Below are positions 35,974 through 48,437 of a DNA stretch of 64,000 nucleotides, one piece after another. Source of the stretch: Microbotryomycetes sp. JL201 (lineage: Eukaryota; Basidiomycota; Microbotryomycetes). A model generated the notes under the pieces. It searched no databases. It saw only the letters and a program-made list of their open reading frames with translations, and was not told where the DNA came from. The stretch lies in the NCBI GenBank assembly GCA_033819885.1, contig JAQYUZ010000044.1, positions 62,001 to 126,000 on the forward strand, in the 5' to 3' direction. Position numbers and translations under genes: made by a program. Numbering within the stretch: position 1 is the first letter of the stretch; the number at the start of each line of letters is the position of its first letter.

Positions 35974-36364
35974 TTAGAGTTGCTGGGCGCTGCGGGGACG
36001 CGTACGAATGCGTTTGCCATCGAGTCGATCTTTTGTATCCAACTCGCGCTTGAACACGTCAAATTTGGCTTTTGTGTATGAACCCATGGAAGCTAAAGAG
36101 GCGAACGCGAAAGAAGCAGGCGAGATCGTTTTCAGTTTCTCGGCGCCACAGAACGGCCTGAAGCGAAAGAGTCGACTGACCTTTGTATCGTTTCAATGCT
36201 GCGTCTCGTGCTTCAGTGTCAAAGAGGGCGTCTTGGACGGCGCCCATGCTCAAAGTCGTCGTAGGTGACGCTTCAGGCGACGAGTCTGGCGGGGACCGTG
36301 CGAGCGTCGCGCCCTCGAGAGTGTCACCGCCGTTCGCCATGAGTGGGACAGCGTGCGAGCTCAT
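35974..36364 (-). CDS. Small unknown protein with charged helix
   Basis: Two exons (36181-36364, 35974-36068) encode 92 residues. I do not recognise the family. The N-terminal half is Ser/Pro/Thr-rich (ARSPPDSSPEASPTTT). The second half is a charged helix, DALFDTEARDAALKRYKAKF, continuing DVFKRELDTKDRLDGKRIR. Its density of charged residues and in-frame splice argue for a real gene. The acceptor (AAAG) is weak but the joined frame runs cleanly to a stop. It is convergent with the F-box-like gene, 193 bases away. Confidence 0.6.
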
Positions 36365-38012
36365 ATTAATCTCAAAGTAGTCTGTGGTGGGTGACGAGAA
36401 AGAAAGAGTGTTGTGTGCTGTCTCCACACTCAGTTGAAATTCTCGAGTTACCAAGAGCTTCGTGTGACGATAGCCCATGACGTCGATCATGCGCCTTTGC
36501 AAAAAGCCCATATTGCCTCTGCGCTCGGCGCAGCAACCCGAACGCAAGGCTCTGTGCTCGAGCAATCATGAAGTCATCGCTCACGTCTGTGTACACACTA
36601 TGATGCAATTCGCCTCGCGTCCTCGCTTCAGCGTAATGGACAACACGATAGCACAGCCGAGATACTATCCGGGCCGAAAGATGATGCGTGTACCGAAAAG
36701 CTTTGCTTGTTCGCGAGCACAATGATGATGCACACCCGAAGCTTCTGCTCGTTCTAGTTTGCTCGTCTTGGCAACCGGGGTGGCGGCGCTTCGCAAATGT
36801 GACGCATGCTACATGTCAAGAATCATTAGTGAGTAATGATCTAGCAACGTCCATGACATGCACACCGGCAAATTGCGGTTATTGGTGAGCTATAATGGCG
36901 GATTCGACTGTGCACAACAAGAGTGCTGGGCGGGCCTGATCCTCTACCGCAAGAGTTCAGGCCAGTTCGCTCCTTACAACCTCTTCGGTCAGACAAGAAG
37001 TGAAGTTCATGAGTACCGTTCCTCAAAACCAATGAAATCGATAGGCACGGACCCAACTTCGAGTCAAGGTTGGCGCGCTTGCATGGAATAGAAAGTTCGC
37101 ATCAGACATAACACACAGAAAGATGCTGTTACATGTCGTGGCCGGAGCTGTGCCCGTCTCTGTATGTGGCTGATTGCAGTTTCAACTCGGGTACCGCCAC
37201 CGACGCCAGCACAATCGTCGTCTCGGAAAGGCTTCATTGCCAAACGTCAACCTCATACTGTGCTTCCTCACGGATCGCACTCAACCAGACAGTATCTCAC
37301 CTCGAACCCGCGACGTATGACCGAGGATCCGCACACGTTCAATAAAAACGCGCAAGACGCCAAAATAAGGACGTCGAGCGTAACACGGTGTGTAGCTTCG
37401 ACATTACAGACTGTATTGGTGCGGAAAACAGACGGCACTCATGTGGATAATGGTAACGATTTGCCGACATGCCGTCAACTGAGAAAGGCCTTTGGCCGCT
37501 AGCCGGTGGGCTCAATCCTTTGAACCTGCGTGGGTATGCAGCAAACTCTGCTCAGTCTCCCTCCCCGCTGATTCTTGAACGAGCATCATCGCGGGAGTAT
37601 GATACCAGTCGAGAACGATTTCTGGCGAAGCTCGCCATTTCATACCCTGCAAAGTTTGCTCACCTGGCCTGGTGCTTTCTGTATACTTTTGTAAGTACTA
37701 GGCTGGGCTCAGTGCGTCTGAGACTCAGTCAAGATTAAGAGGAAAAAAAAAGTTTTTTGGCCCCTTGAAATGCTTGACAAGACGCGTGCGCGCAAGAAAA
37801 TGATGAACAAGCGAGCGAGCGAAAAGTGCCACCATTGCGAGCCCTGGCATCGATGACAAGTCGGACAAGCCCCGATCCCAAGCTCAATTTACATTCACGA
37901 GTTTGGCGTTTGATAGTTCACTTTGTGGGGTCGAGCTGCAGCGTACAGGCTCACGCCACAGTTTTTAGCAAACAGATCGGGGCAGAGCAGCCCAAATCAC
38001 AAAAAGTAAGGC
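36365..38012. other. Long region without a secure gene
   Basis: About 1.65 kb. The best coding-like stretch is on the plus strand, about 37117-37700: an ATG near 37124, then a frame containing SSRKGFIAKRQPHTVLPHGS and RRMTEDPHTFNKNAQDAKIR, and later RERFLAKLAISYPAKFAHLA before a GTAAGT at 37691. Splice joins between these pieces are not decidable by eye. They may be exons of one unrecognised gene. No tRNA or repeat apart from the tRNA at the end of the region. Confidence 0.3.
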
Positions 38013-38097
38013 AACCCCCTGCGGGGCTCGAACCCGCGATCTCCGACTCGCCATTCGAAAGTAGAAGGTCGGCGCTTTACCTCTAAGCTAAGGGGGC
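38013..38097 (-). tRNA. tRNA-Arg (anticodon UCU) with a 13-base intron
   Basis: Read on the minus strand, the acceptor stem GCCCCCT pairs with AGGGGGT (one G-U pair). The D-arm is GCTT/AAGC, and the anticodon stem CCGAC pairs with GTCGG. The T-arm is GCGGG TTCGAGC CCCGC. The anticodon loop CTTCTA..A gives anticodon UCU (positions 38065-38063), reading AGA. A 13-base intron (38061-38049) sits after position 37, the canonical place for eukaryotic tRNA introns. The discriminator base appears to be T, which is unusual; the exact 3' end may be off by one base. An AT-rich TATATATA lies about 25 bases upstream. Confidence 0.85.
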
Positions 38098-38352
38098 CTT
38101 CTCGGCAATCGGTTTGCTTGTAATATATATAGCGCCCAAAAACAGGCCAGCGCGCGAGCGGATCTCGTCATTGGACCTTCTAGCGCACGACTCGGACGAT
38201 TCGCCAATACGCCTACCAACCGTGATATACGAGAGTACACGCTCATGCCACTAGTCCACCTACGCCAGCGCTGTTCTACAGCCTGAACCATCTGATACAC
38301 AACTTGTTCACCACACTCCCGTCAGCTTTGCCGAGCAAAAGGGCTTCGCCGG

Positions 38353-38550
38353 GTGACGGCGCCTGCCCGCAACACCATCACCTTTCCTTCAAAGTTTGTT
38401 TTCTTGTTCGAGCGTGGACATCTCATGTTCCAGGTCCAAGCCTCGGCATCAGACGAGGTCCTGGCTCTCCTCGAGGCAGAAGGCTTCACACTCGCTGCTA
38501 TGAAGGGGTCATTGCCTTTGCAGCCCGAATGCCTTTGTCGCTTTGCCTGA
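38353..38550 (+). other. Coding-like segment, inverted partner of 38608-39209
   Basis: An open stretch without an ATG start (first possible start is GTG) that contains LFERGHLMFQVQASASDEVL and then ALLEAEGF. The minus strand 400 bases further on carries a clearly related segment. It is either an exon of a spliced gene or a decayed copy. No family recognised. Confidence 0.4.
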
Positions 38551-38607
38551 AGAATATTATGATCACAGTTGATCGCTTGATTAGCGTCTATGGTCAGTTG
38601 AATGACT

Positions 38608-39209
38608 TCAGTTCCAGTGACCCGTGCAATTATGCGCCGTTACGTAAACCGTTACGTCTTGCTCCTGGCCCGAGTGCTTGACAGTCGTATAGCGAGGAAG
38701 GAGGGAGACATTTTGGACCGACGTCCAGAATAAAGAAGGCCTTACCATCAACGAGGCCAGTTTGTGTGCATCGGCCGACACCGAGCTTGACAATGACGGG
38801 CCGTAATGACTCAACATGCACTTGAGCTCGGCCAGGGCCGACTCTTCGGGAACAAAAGTTGTCACGTAGCCTTCGATCAGGCTTTGGCTTGAGAGATGTG
38901 GTGTCAATGTACGACTGAGATCTTTGTGGCGTTGAGCAAGGAAGCCTTGCGCCTCGAGACGCGCGAGGGTTTCGAGTGACGCCGAGGTCTGAGCCTGAAA
39001 CATGAAATGTCCACGCTCAACAAAGAGAAGGCTGCGTAGGAGGTCTGGGTACTTGGCGGCAAAGGTCACGCGGAGGTCGGTGATGCCGGTTCCGGCGAGG
39101 GCCGTGACGGGGTATGCACGCTTGTGAGTAGTGTAGGGTATGCGGCACGTCTGGCGGTTATGACTGCTGTACGGTGCTGGCAGAGGGTTTGTTGAGGTGG
39201 CAGATACAT
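38608..39209 (-). CDS. Unclassified protein with ERGHFMFQ segment (model uncertain)
   Basis: A possible two-exon gene: ATG at 39207-39209 giving MYLPPQQTLCQHRTA, then an intron of about 44 bases to an acceptor before RAYPVTALAGTGITDLRVTF. After that the frame is open to a stop near 38608. Middle part: AAKYPDLLRSLLFVERGHFM and FQAQTSASLETLARLEAQGF, then a helical region ending near SADAHKLASLM. I do not recognise the family. A possible donor (GTAAGG) follows SLM at about 38748, so the C-terminus may be spliced. The related segment at 38353-38550 points towards it on the other strand. Confidence 0.4.
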
Positions 39210-39598
39210 CTCGAAAAACTTTAATTGCCCAGCGGGACAGCTCGCGAGTGCTGCGGGCGATCAGTCGCCAGTTTTTGTACCGCAGTAGCGATGGCTATGG
39301 TGTGTTGACGTATACTCTGAGTGCTGTCCATATGTCTCTGAGCAGACGGTGTGCTCGCATGCGTTTTAATTACTTGTCAAACAGTGCGCAGCAGCGCGCG
39401 CGCGCGCGCAGTGTTTTGCCCGTCGTTTCACGCTCAAGCACGCTCGCGCATTCGACAGGACAGAAGCCGGGGACGCGTTTGGGACAATCAAGAGGCCGCT
39501 GACGGCGCTGTGAGACGCCAACGCGTGCACGCGGCCGAGAATCGAATCGAGTGGCTGGGCTGAACAAAGCTCGAGCGCGCGAGAGACGTTAACGGACG
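39210..39598. promoter_or_regulatory. Upstream region of the RasGEF gene with a (GC)8 run
   Basis: Presumed promoter and leader of the RasGEF gene. It holds a 16-base alternating GC run at 39394-39409, a sequence type that can adopt Z-DNA. No gene found. Confidence 0.35.
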
Positions 39599-42500
39599 AT
39601 GGAGGACGACTTGCATACTGTTCAAGTGCGCGCATTGCACTCATTCCATCCACCAGAAGCGGTCGGCAGCAGCGGGGACGGGACGGGAGCGATCGCAGGC
39701 GCGTGCCTGGCGTTTGAACGCGGTCAAACGGTCACAGTCTTGCACAAGGACGCCAGTGGATGGTGGCATGGTCAGCTTGAAGCACACGACAGGCCAAAGG
39801 GCTGGTTCCCGAGCAATTATGTCCAACTCGTCACCGCGGACGACCGACAGGTGAGTTTGGTCTCGGCTTGGCGCGTGCTGTTGCGCGTTCTAATCCGTCA
39901 CAACCCAAAAGGAAACGGCTTTGCCTCGCACGCGCTCAGTCTCGGCCGATTCGCCGCACCATTCGGTCGCACCCAATGCCGCCAAAGATGACGACGTCGC
40001 ACACGCCACCCTACCAGCCGCGCACCCGGTACAAGCCATCCAAGACTCTCTCACAAACGCCATAACACAGCTATCAAACGCTGTCGCATCAGGTCGTGTA
40101 ACGCACTACCAACCGAGCACCGCGTGGTGGGTCTCGCTTCTAGTCTGGCGAAGCGCTCATCGCCACTGACACTCTTTCATCCGATCCAGTGTCATCTCGG
40201 CAGTACGGACGCTGCTGTCGGCGACGTCATGCCTCACGCGCGAGTCGACAACGTTGCGCTCGCACCCGCCGCTAGCGACATCGCGCAAGCAAATTCTAGC
40301 CGCGCTCGCATCGCTCGTCAACCAGGCGCGCAAGGCAAGCGCGCCAGCAGGATCTGACGCACTTGACGCCAACAACATGCTCGTGCTCGCCAAGAACGTT
40401 CAATCGTGCGCAAACGAGTTCCTCGCGCTGGTGTCGGATTTCGACGTACTTGTCCAACATCCTTTGACAATCGGTGCAGACAACGACCGCAAGGACAGCA
40501 TTGTGTCGATCGAAGTGGGAGCTGGTACGGCCTTGCGGCATGCAAAATCGACGCCCGACTTGCGTCCGTCCGAATCCGCATCGACGCCACCTCCGCCACT
40601 TCCACCAAAGGGCCAGCGCATGTCGGTCCCTGTCTTTTCATCAATCCGACAGAACCATGTCATTTCTACAGCGCATGACTTGTCTGTGCTTACGACGACG
40701 ATTCACGATGCCCTCTTGTCGACGATTGCCGCATTCATTGGCCACGTTCACGCTCATTCGCGCTCGTCGCACGCCTCGTCATTCGCCCAACTGATCGATT
40801 TGACGCGCGAGACAATCGAGCGGGTACGCGATGTGCTTGTCGTCGTGGAAGCAGTATCAAATTGCGCTGCCCTCTTGCGCGAAGGATCGGACATTGGTGC
40901 ACTCGAGTCGAGTCGCGAGCGATTATACGTTGCGACAACCTCGCTTGTAACGGCGGCTCGAGTAGCCACGTCTTCCCCGTTGTCGCCGTCGCAACCGTCA
41001 ACACCAAATCCCGAGACTCTTTTGGCAGCACCAAATGCCGATGATGCTGAAAAGGCTCAACTGCTGACGTCGGCGACGGGCGTGCTTCGCGCCGGTGGCG
41101 ACTGTATCAGCCTTATCAAGACGGTGCTCAACCAGGCGCCCTCGAGCACACCACTTGGCCTTGTTCTCAAGTCCTCAGCCGCGGTGGACTCGCCTGCAAG
41201 CTCGCCTGTCGCTGCGCCTGTTCCTAGACGAACCGAGAGCGGCTCGCCTTCGTTGCAGGCGAGACGGCAGAATCCCCACACGTTGTCGATGCTCGGTCGC
41301 AAGGCTTCGTCGCTCGTTCCTCTGCGGGACCTGTACGGTGACCGTGTCGCCGTAGAGGAGGAAGCCGCACCAGTCGAGTTTCAGGACGCACCCGACGACG
41401 GACTCAGACGAGGGTCCGAAACTAGCTGGCACAGCACTCAAACAGGTAGCCTCCCGATGGCGAGGCAAGGCAGCCATGCGAGCTCGGCAGGCGCAACGAG
41501 CGACACAGTGACCGAAATCGGTTCGCTCAGTCCTGAACTCGGTCGAACCAACTCGCCAACAATCTCGCGATCTCGCCCCCGACAGACGCACTCAGTGAAC
41601 GGCTCGCAAGGTACGACAACGAGTGTAGCAATGTCGCGAGGCGACTCGGCGCGTACGTCAGAGTCTGCCGCGTCGAGCCGGACGGCCCTCTCTCGGACGT
41701 CGACGGGCGACACGTCTCCAAGGTCAAGCATGTCGGCAACACTTCTGCCGCCGCATTTGGACTTGACAAAATCAGTTGATCTGTCACATCCGGCTTTGCC
41801 ATCGCCTTCAGCATCTTCAATGGCCGCTCTCTCGCTTCGGACAGATGCTTCCGCGAGTTCGGCGCGATCGATCGGCTCGCCTGTATCGACAATGTCCATG
41901 ACAACGACCACGTCAACTTCTGCTGCCGCGTCACCGATCAAGGACTCGGCTCCGTGGTTCCTCCAGCGCGATTATGACCCAAGCGAGATTGCATTCAACG
42001 CAGACGGCCACGTCACAGGCGGCACGCTCACGTCTCTCGTTGAGCGTTTAACTTTGCACGATACGACGATTGACACCATGTTTTCGAATACCTTCTTTTT
42101 GACATTTCGGCTGTTTGCGACGCCAACTTCGCTCGCCGAAGCTTTGTTCGCCCGATACGACATTCAGCCGCCATCAATGACTATGGCTGACGGTCATATC
42201 GTTCACCTTCGACCGGACGAGTTGAAATTGTGGCACGATCGCAAATTGACACCCGTTCGATTGCGCGTGTACAATACGTTCAAGACCTGGGTCGAGTCGC
42301 ACTGGAGTCACAACTCTGATCAACCTATCGTTGAACCTCTGCTCGTGTTTTGCAAGACCAAACTCGCTCTGTCGATGGCAAACGCCGGGAATCGTCTCGT
42401 CGAGTTAATCCAGAAGAAGGTACTCTCTGGACCGATGGACGCGAGCCGCACACCTGCATCGCCCGTATCGCCCGTCCATCCGGCAGTCGCTCAACACCGA

Positions 42501-43696
42501 GGCTTGACTCGGATGCAATCGATGGAGCGGTTTCGAGTTGGGAAATTGTCGGCCTTGTCGTCTTTGTCAACGCCAGCGCCTGCCGCAACCGTTCAACAAG
42601 GCTCTTTTGGGCCTCCTCCGCCGCCGCCCATCGTATCAAAGTCCCTCTTGTCATCGTTGCGATACGGCCAAGCGTCTATCGTCGACATCGACCCCCTCGA
42701 ACTCGCTCGCCAATTGACCATCATCGAGTCAAAGTTGTACTGCGCCATCAAACCTGGTGAACTGCTAGGCCAGGAATTTAGCAAAAAGGGACCCGACTTG
42801 GCTGTCAACGTTCGTGCGATGAGCACACTGAGCACAAAATTGACGGGTTGGATCTCCGAGACAATCTTGAACGAGCACGACGCGAAAAAGAGGACGAGCT
42901 TGCTCAAGTACTATGTCAAACTCGGTGATGTGAGTTTTGGTCTGCTTCAAATGAGATCTCGTTTGCGTGGTGTCTCTGACAGTGTATCTTTAGCGCTGCT
43001 TGACATTGGACAACTACAATACTCTGTTTGCCGTGCTGAGCGCGCTCAACTCGTCTACGATTGCTCGTTTGCGCAAGACGTGGGACGGTTTAGGTACAAA
43101 GTACCGAACGATGCTAGACCAGCAACGCAAAGCAACAGAGCATTCTCGCAACTATGCCGAGTACCGTCACAAAATCCGCAACGCCGTACCTCCTTGTCTG
43201 CCGTTCGTCGGCTTGTTTTTGTGAGTTGGATGTGCGGCAGGGCGCGGCTTCAGAGAGTTGCGACGCTGACGCTGGCATTTCGCTCAAGAACCGACATTAC
43301 AATGTGCATTGAAGGCAATCCGCCGGAACGGCCGTCGCCTGCGGATCCGACCCTGCGCTTGATCAACTTTGATCGATATCAAGTGAGTTTCGCATGATGT
43401 TCTCCCTATTGTTTGGCTGTCAATCAAGAGTGCACGTTGACATCTTGTATCCCTTCGTCCTCGCTCAGAAAATGGCTCGCATCGTTGGTGATTTGAAACG
43501 GTTCCAGCAGCCGTACAACCTTGCCGAAGTTGCCGAATTGCAACAATTCCTTCGACATGCTCTTGACGAGTTGACTCATGGAGGAGATGCTCAGAGTTTG
43601 TACAGACAAAGCTTACTGGTCGAACCGAGAGACGTGGCGCCTTCGATCACGAGTCAACAAACTACAAGGAGCGACTTCTTCAACTGGAGAGGTTGA
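39599..43696 (+). CDS. CDC25: SH3-RasGEF (Cdc25 family guanine nucleotide exchange factor)
   Basis: Activates Ras by exchanging GDP for GTP, upstream of cAMP signalling in fungi. Six exons (39599-39850, 39912-40126, 40190-42929, 42994-43220, 43289-43382, 43469-43696) encode 1251 residues. Domains: SH3 at about residues 6-80 (ALHSFHPPE, GWWHGQLEAHDRPKGWFPSN); a long Ser/Thr/Pro-rich linker with dispersed helices; RasGEF N-terminal module from about 760 (GGTLTSLVERLTLHDTTIDT); catalytic RasGEF domain from about 985 (IDPLELARQLTIIESKLYCA, LDNYNTLFAVLSALNSSTIA, KYRTMLDQQRKATEHSRNYA, and the hairpin continuing VPPCLPFVG to IEGNPP). The arrangement equals fungal Cdc25. The exon 2 donor (GTGGGT) has a nearby alternative. 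Symbol by domain architecture, not proven orthology. Confidence 0.92.
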
Positions 43697-43895
43697 CACC
43701 AGAATCAGGTCATTGTCAACACCTGTCGTCGTCTTTCTTTTCCTAGTTCTTCTTGATATGGTTTTGTTTAATTCTGTCTCTGTTGACATATTCATTTTGT
43801 TGTGGTCATGCTATTCTGTTGCATTTTTCGAAAACTCATCCTCGTGACTCTTGCGCGCGTTTGACAAGGCATCAAGTGTTTACAACATGACATTT

Positions 43896-46691
43896 CTATC
43901 TCGCGACGGCAATCGTGTCCAAATTCCATGGTCCGACCTTTGAATCCGTTCCCTTGTCTTCGTCGTCATCGTCTTCTTCCGAATCAGTTGTAGTTTGGCT
44001 CGGTTCCTGAGTCTCATCGATTGCGTCGAACGGTGTCGCGAACGGATTGATTGCGTGCATGGCAGGCCTATTAGACTGATCGAATCTTGTGTTTGTTTGA
44101 AAGGAGAAAGGTACTGCAGGTTGAGACATGTCGAGATGTGGCAGTGACGTTGAACTGATGTATTCCGGAGGAGAAATATATTGACGCTGAATTGAGGAAA
44201 AAAGTTTTGGGACAGAACTTGCGTTACGTGTTGAAGGGCGTTGCAAAGTTGAATCGAGATTTTGATCGGGTTTGTGAGGTTTGTCAAAGGAGATGACGTC
44301 GAAACACGTGGCGTTGGTCGGTCGAGGCGAGTCGATCCGTTCGAATGAAGACTCGTGCTTGAGCTCTTTGCTTCTCTTGCACAAAGCTCGAGCTTTTGAG
44401 AACGTCAGCGCTATCTTGCGCGTCCACGATGTTGCATCATTATCCGTCTCGTTGTTTGTAGCTACCGACTTTTCAAACTCGCCAGCCAAACGCAATGGTT
44501 TGAGAGGGTTTGAATTTTTCTCTGATTCTCGTCCACGATTTTTCCCGTCTCTGAAGATGTCCCAAAAAACGACCACCACTGCTTCAATGACCAAAACGAT
44601 CCACAAAGCGATCGAGATCGCGAATCCTACGCGAGCTTGTTCAAGGTTTCGTATCCAAGTTCGAATCATCTTGTCGACTAGATTTTCGGTGGAAACAGAC
44701 GAGTTTGATTGAGTGACGCTTTCTGATAGGTGCGACACTCGCTCAGGAGACAAGACGAGAGACGAAGATGACGCTCGAGGCAGAGACAGGTGAAGATTGC
44801 TGTGTAGCCAGGTCAAGGCCGTTGAGAGTGCAGCTACTTTTGATCCGATCAGACACTAAGGAAAAGTAGGATCAGAAACAGCCAAAATTTTCAAACGCAA
44901 CCCTGGGACTTGCATAGACCAGACCGGTAATGGGATCTTGCAAGACCGTGCCATTGAATACGTCGCTGATTTGGTTCTGGACGGCAAGAACACCACTTGG
45001 TTGGTTGCCTTGACGAGAGCTTTATATGAAGGAACTCACAGTCAAACCAGCATAAAACTCGTTGATTGTCGAGTTGACGGCGGTAGTCCCGTTGTTGATC
45101 CAGTCAAACTGCCGAGAAGCCATCAGTCAGATGACTGATGAGAACGCACCCTCAAACGCCCTCACCAGGTCGCGATTGACAGTCGTTTCCAGAGCATGGA
45201 TCCGTTTGTTCATTTCCGTCTCCCAATCTTTAGCAGATTCAAGCATTGCGCCGTTGACGGTGTCTTGCACATTTGTCCCGAATTCACGGGCTCCCTGGTT
45301 TGCTGTCGTACGAGCGAGGTCCGTTACAGGGCCGTTCAAAACCCGAATCTGTATCTGAACGGCCAAGAGTCCTACGATACCGAAAGCGAGCAAAGCCAAC
45401 CCTGTAGTGTTTGAAATGTACAGCAAGAACCAAGTCAGGCGAGATCTTGTTCTTTGACGTTGTTGGTTGTCCAAAGCTGAAGCTGGGTACAACTTGTGAG
45501 TCAGAGAGGTAAGGATTGGATTTGACAGAGAAGAGTGGTGCGTGACGAGTCGAATAGTGCTCAGCGTCTCGCTCGGCGGAGACAACGGGGACAGAGACGA
45601 GAGCCAAGAGGACTTGACTAGCGAAACAGTCGACAGAAAAGCCTTGTTTCGTCGGTGAGCCATAAAGACTGTGACGAGGACGAGGACAAGCGCGGCGAGA
45701 CTGACGACAGCCATTGAAATTTTGATGACGCGAGACACGTCGTGCGCCACTTGATCAAGCCAAGAAGTGTCGAGTCGAGTGCACAGCTCCACAGACTGTC
45801 GATCAGGAACCGGTAGCTTGTCGATATCGAGAGAAGCATTGCGGAGCGTGGCGTTGACAGAGGCGCGCAAATCGTTCACGGGCGCAGAAATGAAAGTGTC
45901 GATCGTAGCCTTCAGCTCTTCTAGGGTCGGAATCGAGTTATTGAGCGACTCAAGACCGTCAATGATAGAGTGCGGCAGAGTAACGTTTTCGAGCGCAGCC
46001 AAGTCTGGCACATCTATCTGAGGGATGTCGAAATCAACCCTGCGCGCCGAGCACGACTGTCAGTGCAGTCTACTACTCGTATCAATGTAGCGCACCCTGG
46101 AATGCGCTCGATCAAGCCGAGAGTCGAGTCCAATCCCGAATTGATGCCTTGGACGGCATCTTGCAAGCCTGATCTGACGCCTTGAAAAGCGCGAGTCACA
46201 AAATCGTCCACTTCCTGAGCAGCTTGTATCAACAATGTCAACGAGCCGTGCACGGCCAGGTCCATCAAGCACAGGAACAAGCTTTTGTAAACGTCGATTG
46301 CAAAACTGTGACGCCGCGTGTGAGCTGACTTGTGACCATGGCCAACAAGTAACTGTACGCACAGAACGATTTGGGTGATTGCGACGAGTACGAGGTCAAT
46401 GACTGTTGCCGCTCCCGAGATTGCATGGTCGACTGCCTTGGAATTGATTTCGTTGAGACTGTCTGCCATGAAATGTGGCAACGACACGACAACATTTGCG
46501 GCTTGTTCTGTACCCCGACAGGCGGCTTCGAGTGATAGTTTGGCATCCTCAGTGGCGGGCTTGATTGATGTCAAGACAAAGGCGAGCGAGACAAAGACGA
46601 GTAACAATGACAAGAGAGGTTGAGACAGCCAACTTTGAGACAAGATGGCGCGTGGACCCAAATACGGCTCAAGGTGTTGCGAGTCGTGCAT
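43896..46691 (-). CDS. PRM1: Prm1-like plasma-membrane fusion protein
   Basis: Multipass glycoprotein that promotes plasma-membrane fusion of mating cells in fungi. Five exons (46096-46691, 45166-46039, 45040-45108, 44914-44976, 43896-44855) encode 853 residues. Landmarks: N-terminal EPYLGPRAILSQSWLSQPLL, first helix SLLLVFVSLAFVLTS, extracellular loops rich in N-glycosylation sites (ENVTLPHSI, NATLRNASL, NGTVLQDP), helices near MAVVSLAALVLVLVTVFM and GLALLAFGIVGLLAVQIQI, a CLIGSKV motif near the end of the second ectodomain, and a last helix IALWIVLVIEAVVVVFW. The cytosolic tail is acidic. The intron at 44913 has a GC donor. An upstream in-frame Met at about 46736 is an alternative start. 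Confidence 0.9.
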
Positions 46692-47098
46692 GAAGACTGG
46701 TCCGATGGACCTGAGGAGAGAACGAGAGCAGAGCATGTGCCAGAGGCGAGACAAAGGCTCAAGAACGGTGTCTGTGCGCGCCCGTTGTGGCGGGCCGTGC
46801 TCAGGAACAATGGGCGGTCAGTACTGCTGTTGCCTTCAACGCCAGCTCGTACGGCGGAGAGATAAACACTACCCATTGAAAGGCTCTTGCTCGCTGCTTT
46901 CCCCTTGTCGCATACAGATTTTCGCCGGATAATGTCAAGATTTTCTGATCTATGGTCACGTTGCTCGCCTTTGCCTCATGTGCTTCTTGTTTGGACAGAA
47001 CGAGTTTCAAGAAACGTACAAGGTGCTCAACATTAGTGGAGCGGCAAACACATCTCCACGCTCGTCCACACCGCGTCTTCATCGACACTACAGCAGAA
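46692..47098. promoter_or_regulatory. Divergent region, PRM1 and dehydrogenase genes
   Basis: 407 bases between divergent starts, presumably two promoters. The minus-strand part up to about 46876 is open in frame and could instead belong to a longer PRM1 N-terminus. No other gene seen. Confidence 0.35.
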
Positions 47099-48437
47099 AT
47101 GCCTCGCCGTACAAAGGTGGTCGTGACTCGTCCGCTGCCCCACTTGGGCTCTGTCGAGCTACAGAATGCCGCCGACCGCGAGTTTGTGTTGCTCGTGCAG
47201 CAAGACCGAGACGAACCAGCAGACAGGACATGGTTGCTCGACCAACTGAGACGGGGAGATGTTGCTGGGATCGTGTGCATGCTCGGTGACAAGGTACGTG
47301 GTCGTTCAAGACTCGTCTCTAAGCGGAGAAGCGGCCCGAGCGGGCCGTTATACCGCACAACGAGCTGCATCGGGCTTTCTCGCACTGACACGCCGACTCT
47401 ACATTGCTCAAAACCGATGCCGTCGAGGGTAGATTGACGAGCAAGTACTCGAAGCGGCTGGGCCTTCGCTCAAGGTTGTTTCGACCATGTCAGCCGGTTT
47501 CGATCACATTGACACCCAAGCTCTGAAAGCGCGCAATATCACACTTGGCACAACACCTGATGCTTTGACGGATGCAACGGCCGACGTCGGGGCGATGCTC
47601 ACGCTCATGGCCAGTCGCCGGGCGGGCGAGGCGAGTGGCGACGATTGACACTTGTTTGGACTGGGCGTTCAGTTCTGACGAAACAATCATGGACAGGCCA
47701 TGCGCGCTGTCGTTGACGGCAAGTGGCCGAGTATGCCGTGGGCTCCTCTGCTATTGTGCGGGACGGGACTGCAAGGTGTGAGTTGGCAAGTCTTCTAGAC
47801 TCGCACAAATGCAAGTCAATCTGACGGTGACGCAATCCTCTGCATATGTCTGTGTAAGCGCACAGTTGGCGTTCTCGGTTTTGGCAAGATAGGACAGCTC
47901 ACGCTCAAGCGATTGCTCGGATTTGGCCTGGGTCGCGCCCTGTATCTTACGTCCCGGCCCGGCTCACGCCCAAGTGTCGATCACTTCAACCTATTGGGGA
48001 ACAAATCCAAAGACGAGGTGCCGATCGAGCCTGCCATGTCTCTCCAACATCTCGCACAAGAATCCGATTTCGTCATCGTCTGTTGCGCGTTGACGAGCCA
48101 AACCCGTCACGTCGTCTCTGACCAGTTCTTGTCGTGGATGAAACCGACCGCGTACTTGATCAACACAGCGCGTGGCCCGATCGTCGACTCGGAAGCTCTC
48201 GTCACAGCCGTTCAGAACGGAAAGATTGCAGGCGCTGGATTGGACGTGGTTGAGGGTGAGCCAGACGTGCCGGCTGACCACAGTCTCGTCAAGCAACACA
48301 AAATTGTTGTGCTGCCTCACATTGGGAGTGCGACGTACGAGACGCGTAACGAGATGGCGAGACAGGCGGCGGTCAATTGCTTGGCCGGAATTGGGGTAGA
48401 TGGTTATAACTGGGTCAATAAAGTCTCATTGCAATAG
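47099..48437 (+). CDS. D-2-hydroxyacid dehydrogenase (glyoxylate/hydroxypyruvate reductase type)
   Basis: NAD(P)H-dependent D-isomer-specific 2-hydroxyacid dehydrogenase. Four exons (47099-47293, 47433-47630, 47697-47777, 47859-48437) encode 350 residues. Landmarks: N-terminal PRRTKVVVTRPLPHLG, substrate-site STMSAGFDHIDTQALKAR, DALTDATADVGAMLTLMASR, the dinucleotide motif VGVLGFGKIGQL, NTARGPIVDSEALVTAVQNG with the catalytic Arg region, AGAGLDVVEGEP with catalytic Glu, and the catalytic His in VLPHIGSATYETRNEM. The pattern DALTDATAD matches GRHPR-type glyoxylate/hydroxypyruvate reductases. The intron at 47631 has a GC donor (GCGAGT). Substrate is inferred from family. Confidence 0.92.

Noticed and set aside
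36181-36565. Longer N-terminus for the small minus-strand gene
   Set aside because: The upstream frame lacks conservation cues, and the MSSHAV start gives a compact protein. I kept the shorter model.
37290-37320. B-box-like CTCGAACCCGCGA, minus strand tRNA candidate
   Set aside because: The T-stem does not pair and there is no acceptor stem.
42929-42993. Reading through the RasGEF intron as coding sequence
   Set aside because: The frame stays open but leaves the conserved RasGEF sequence; splicing to 42994 restores CLTLDNYNTLFA.
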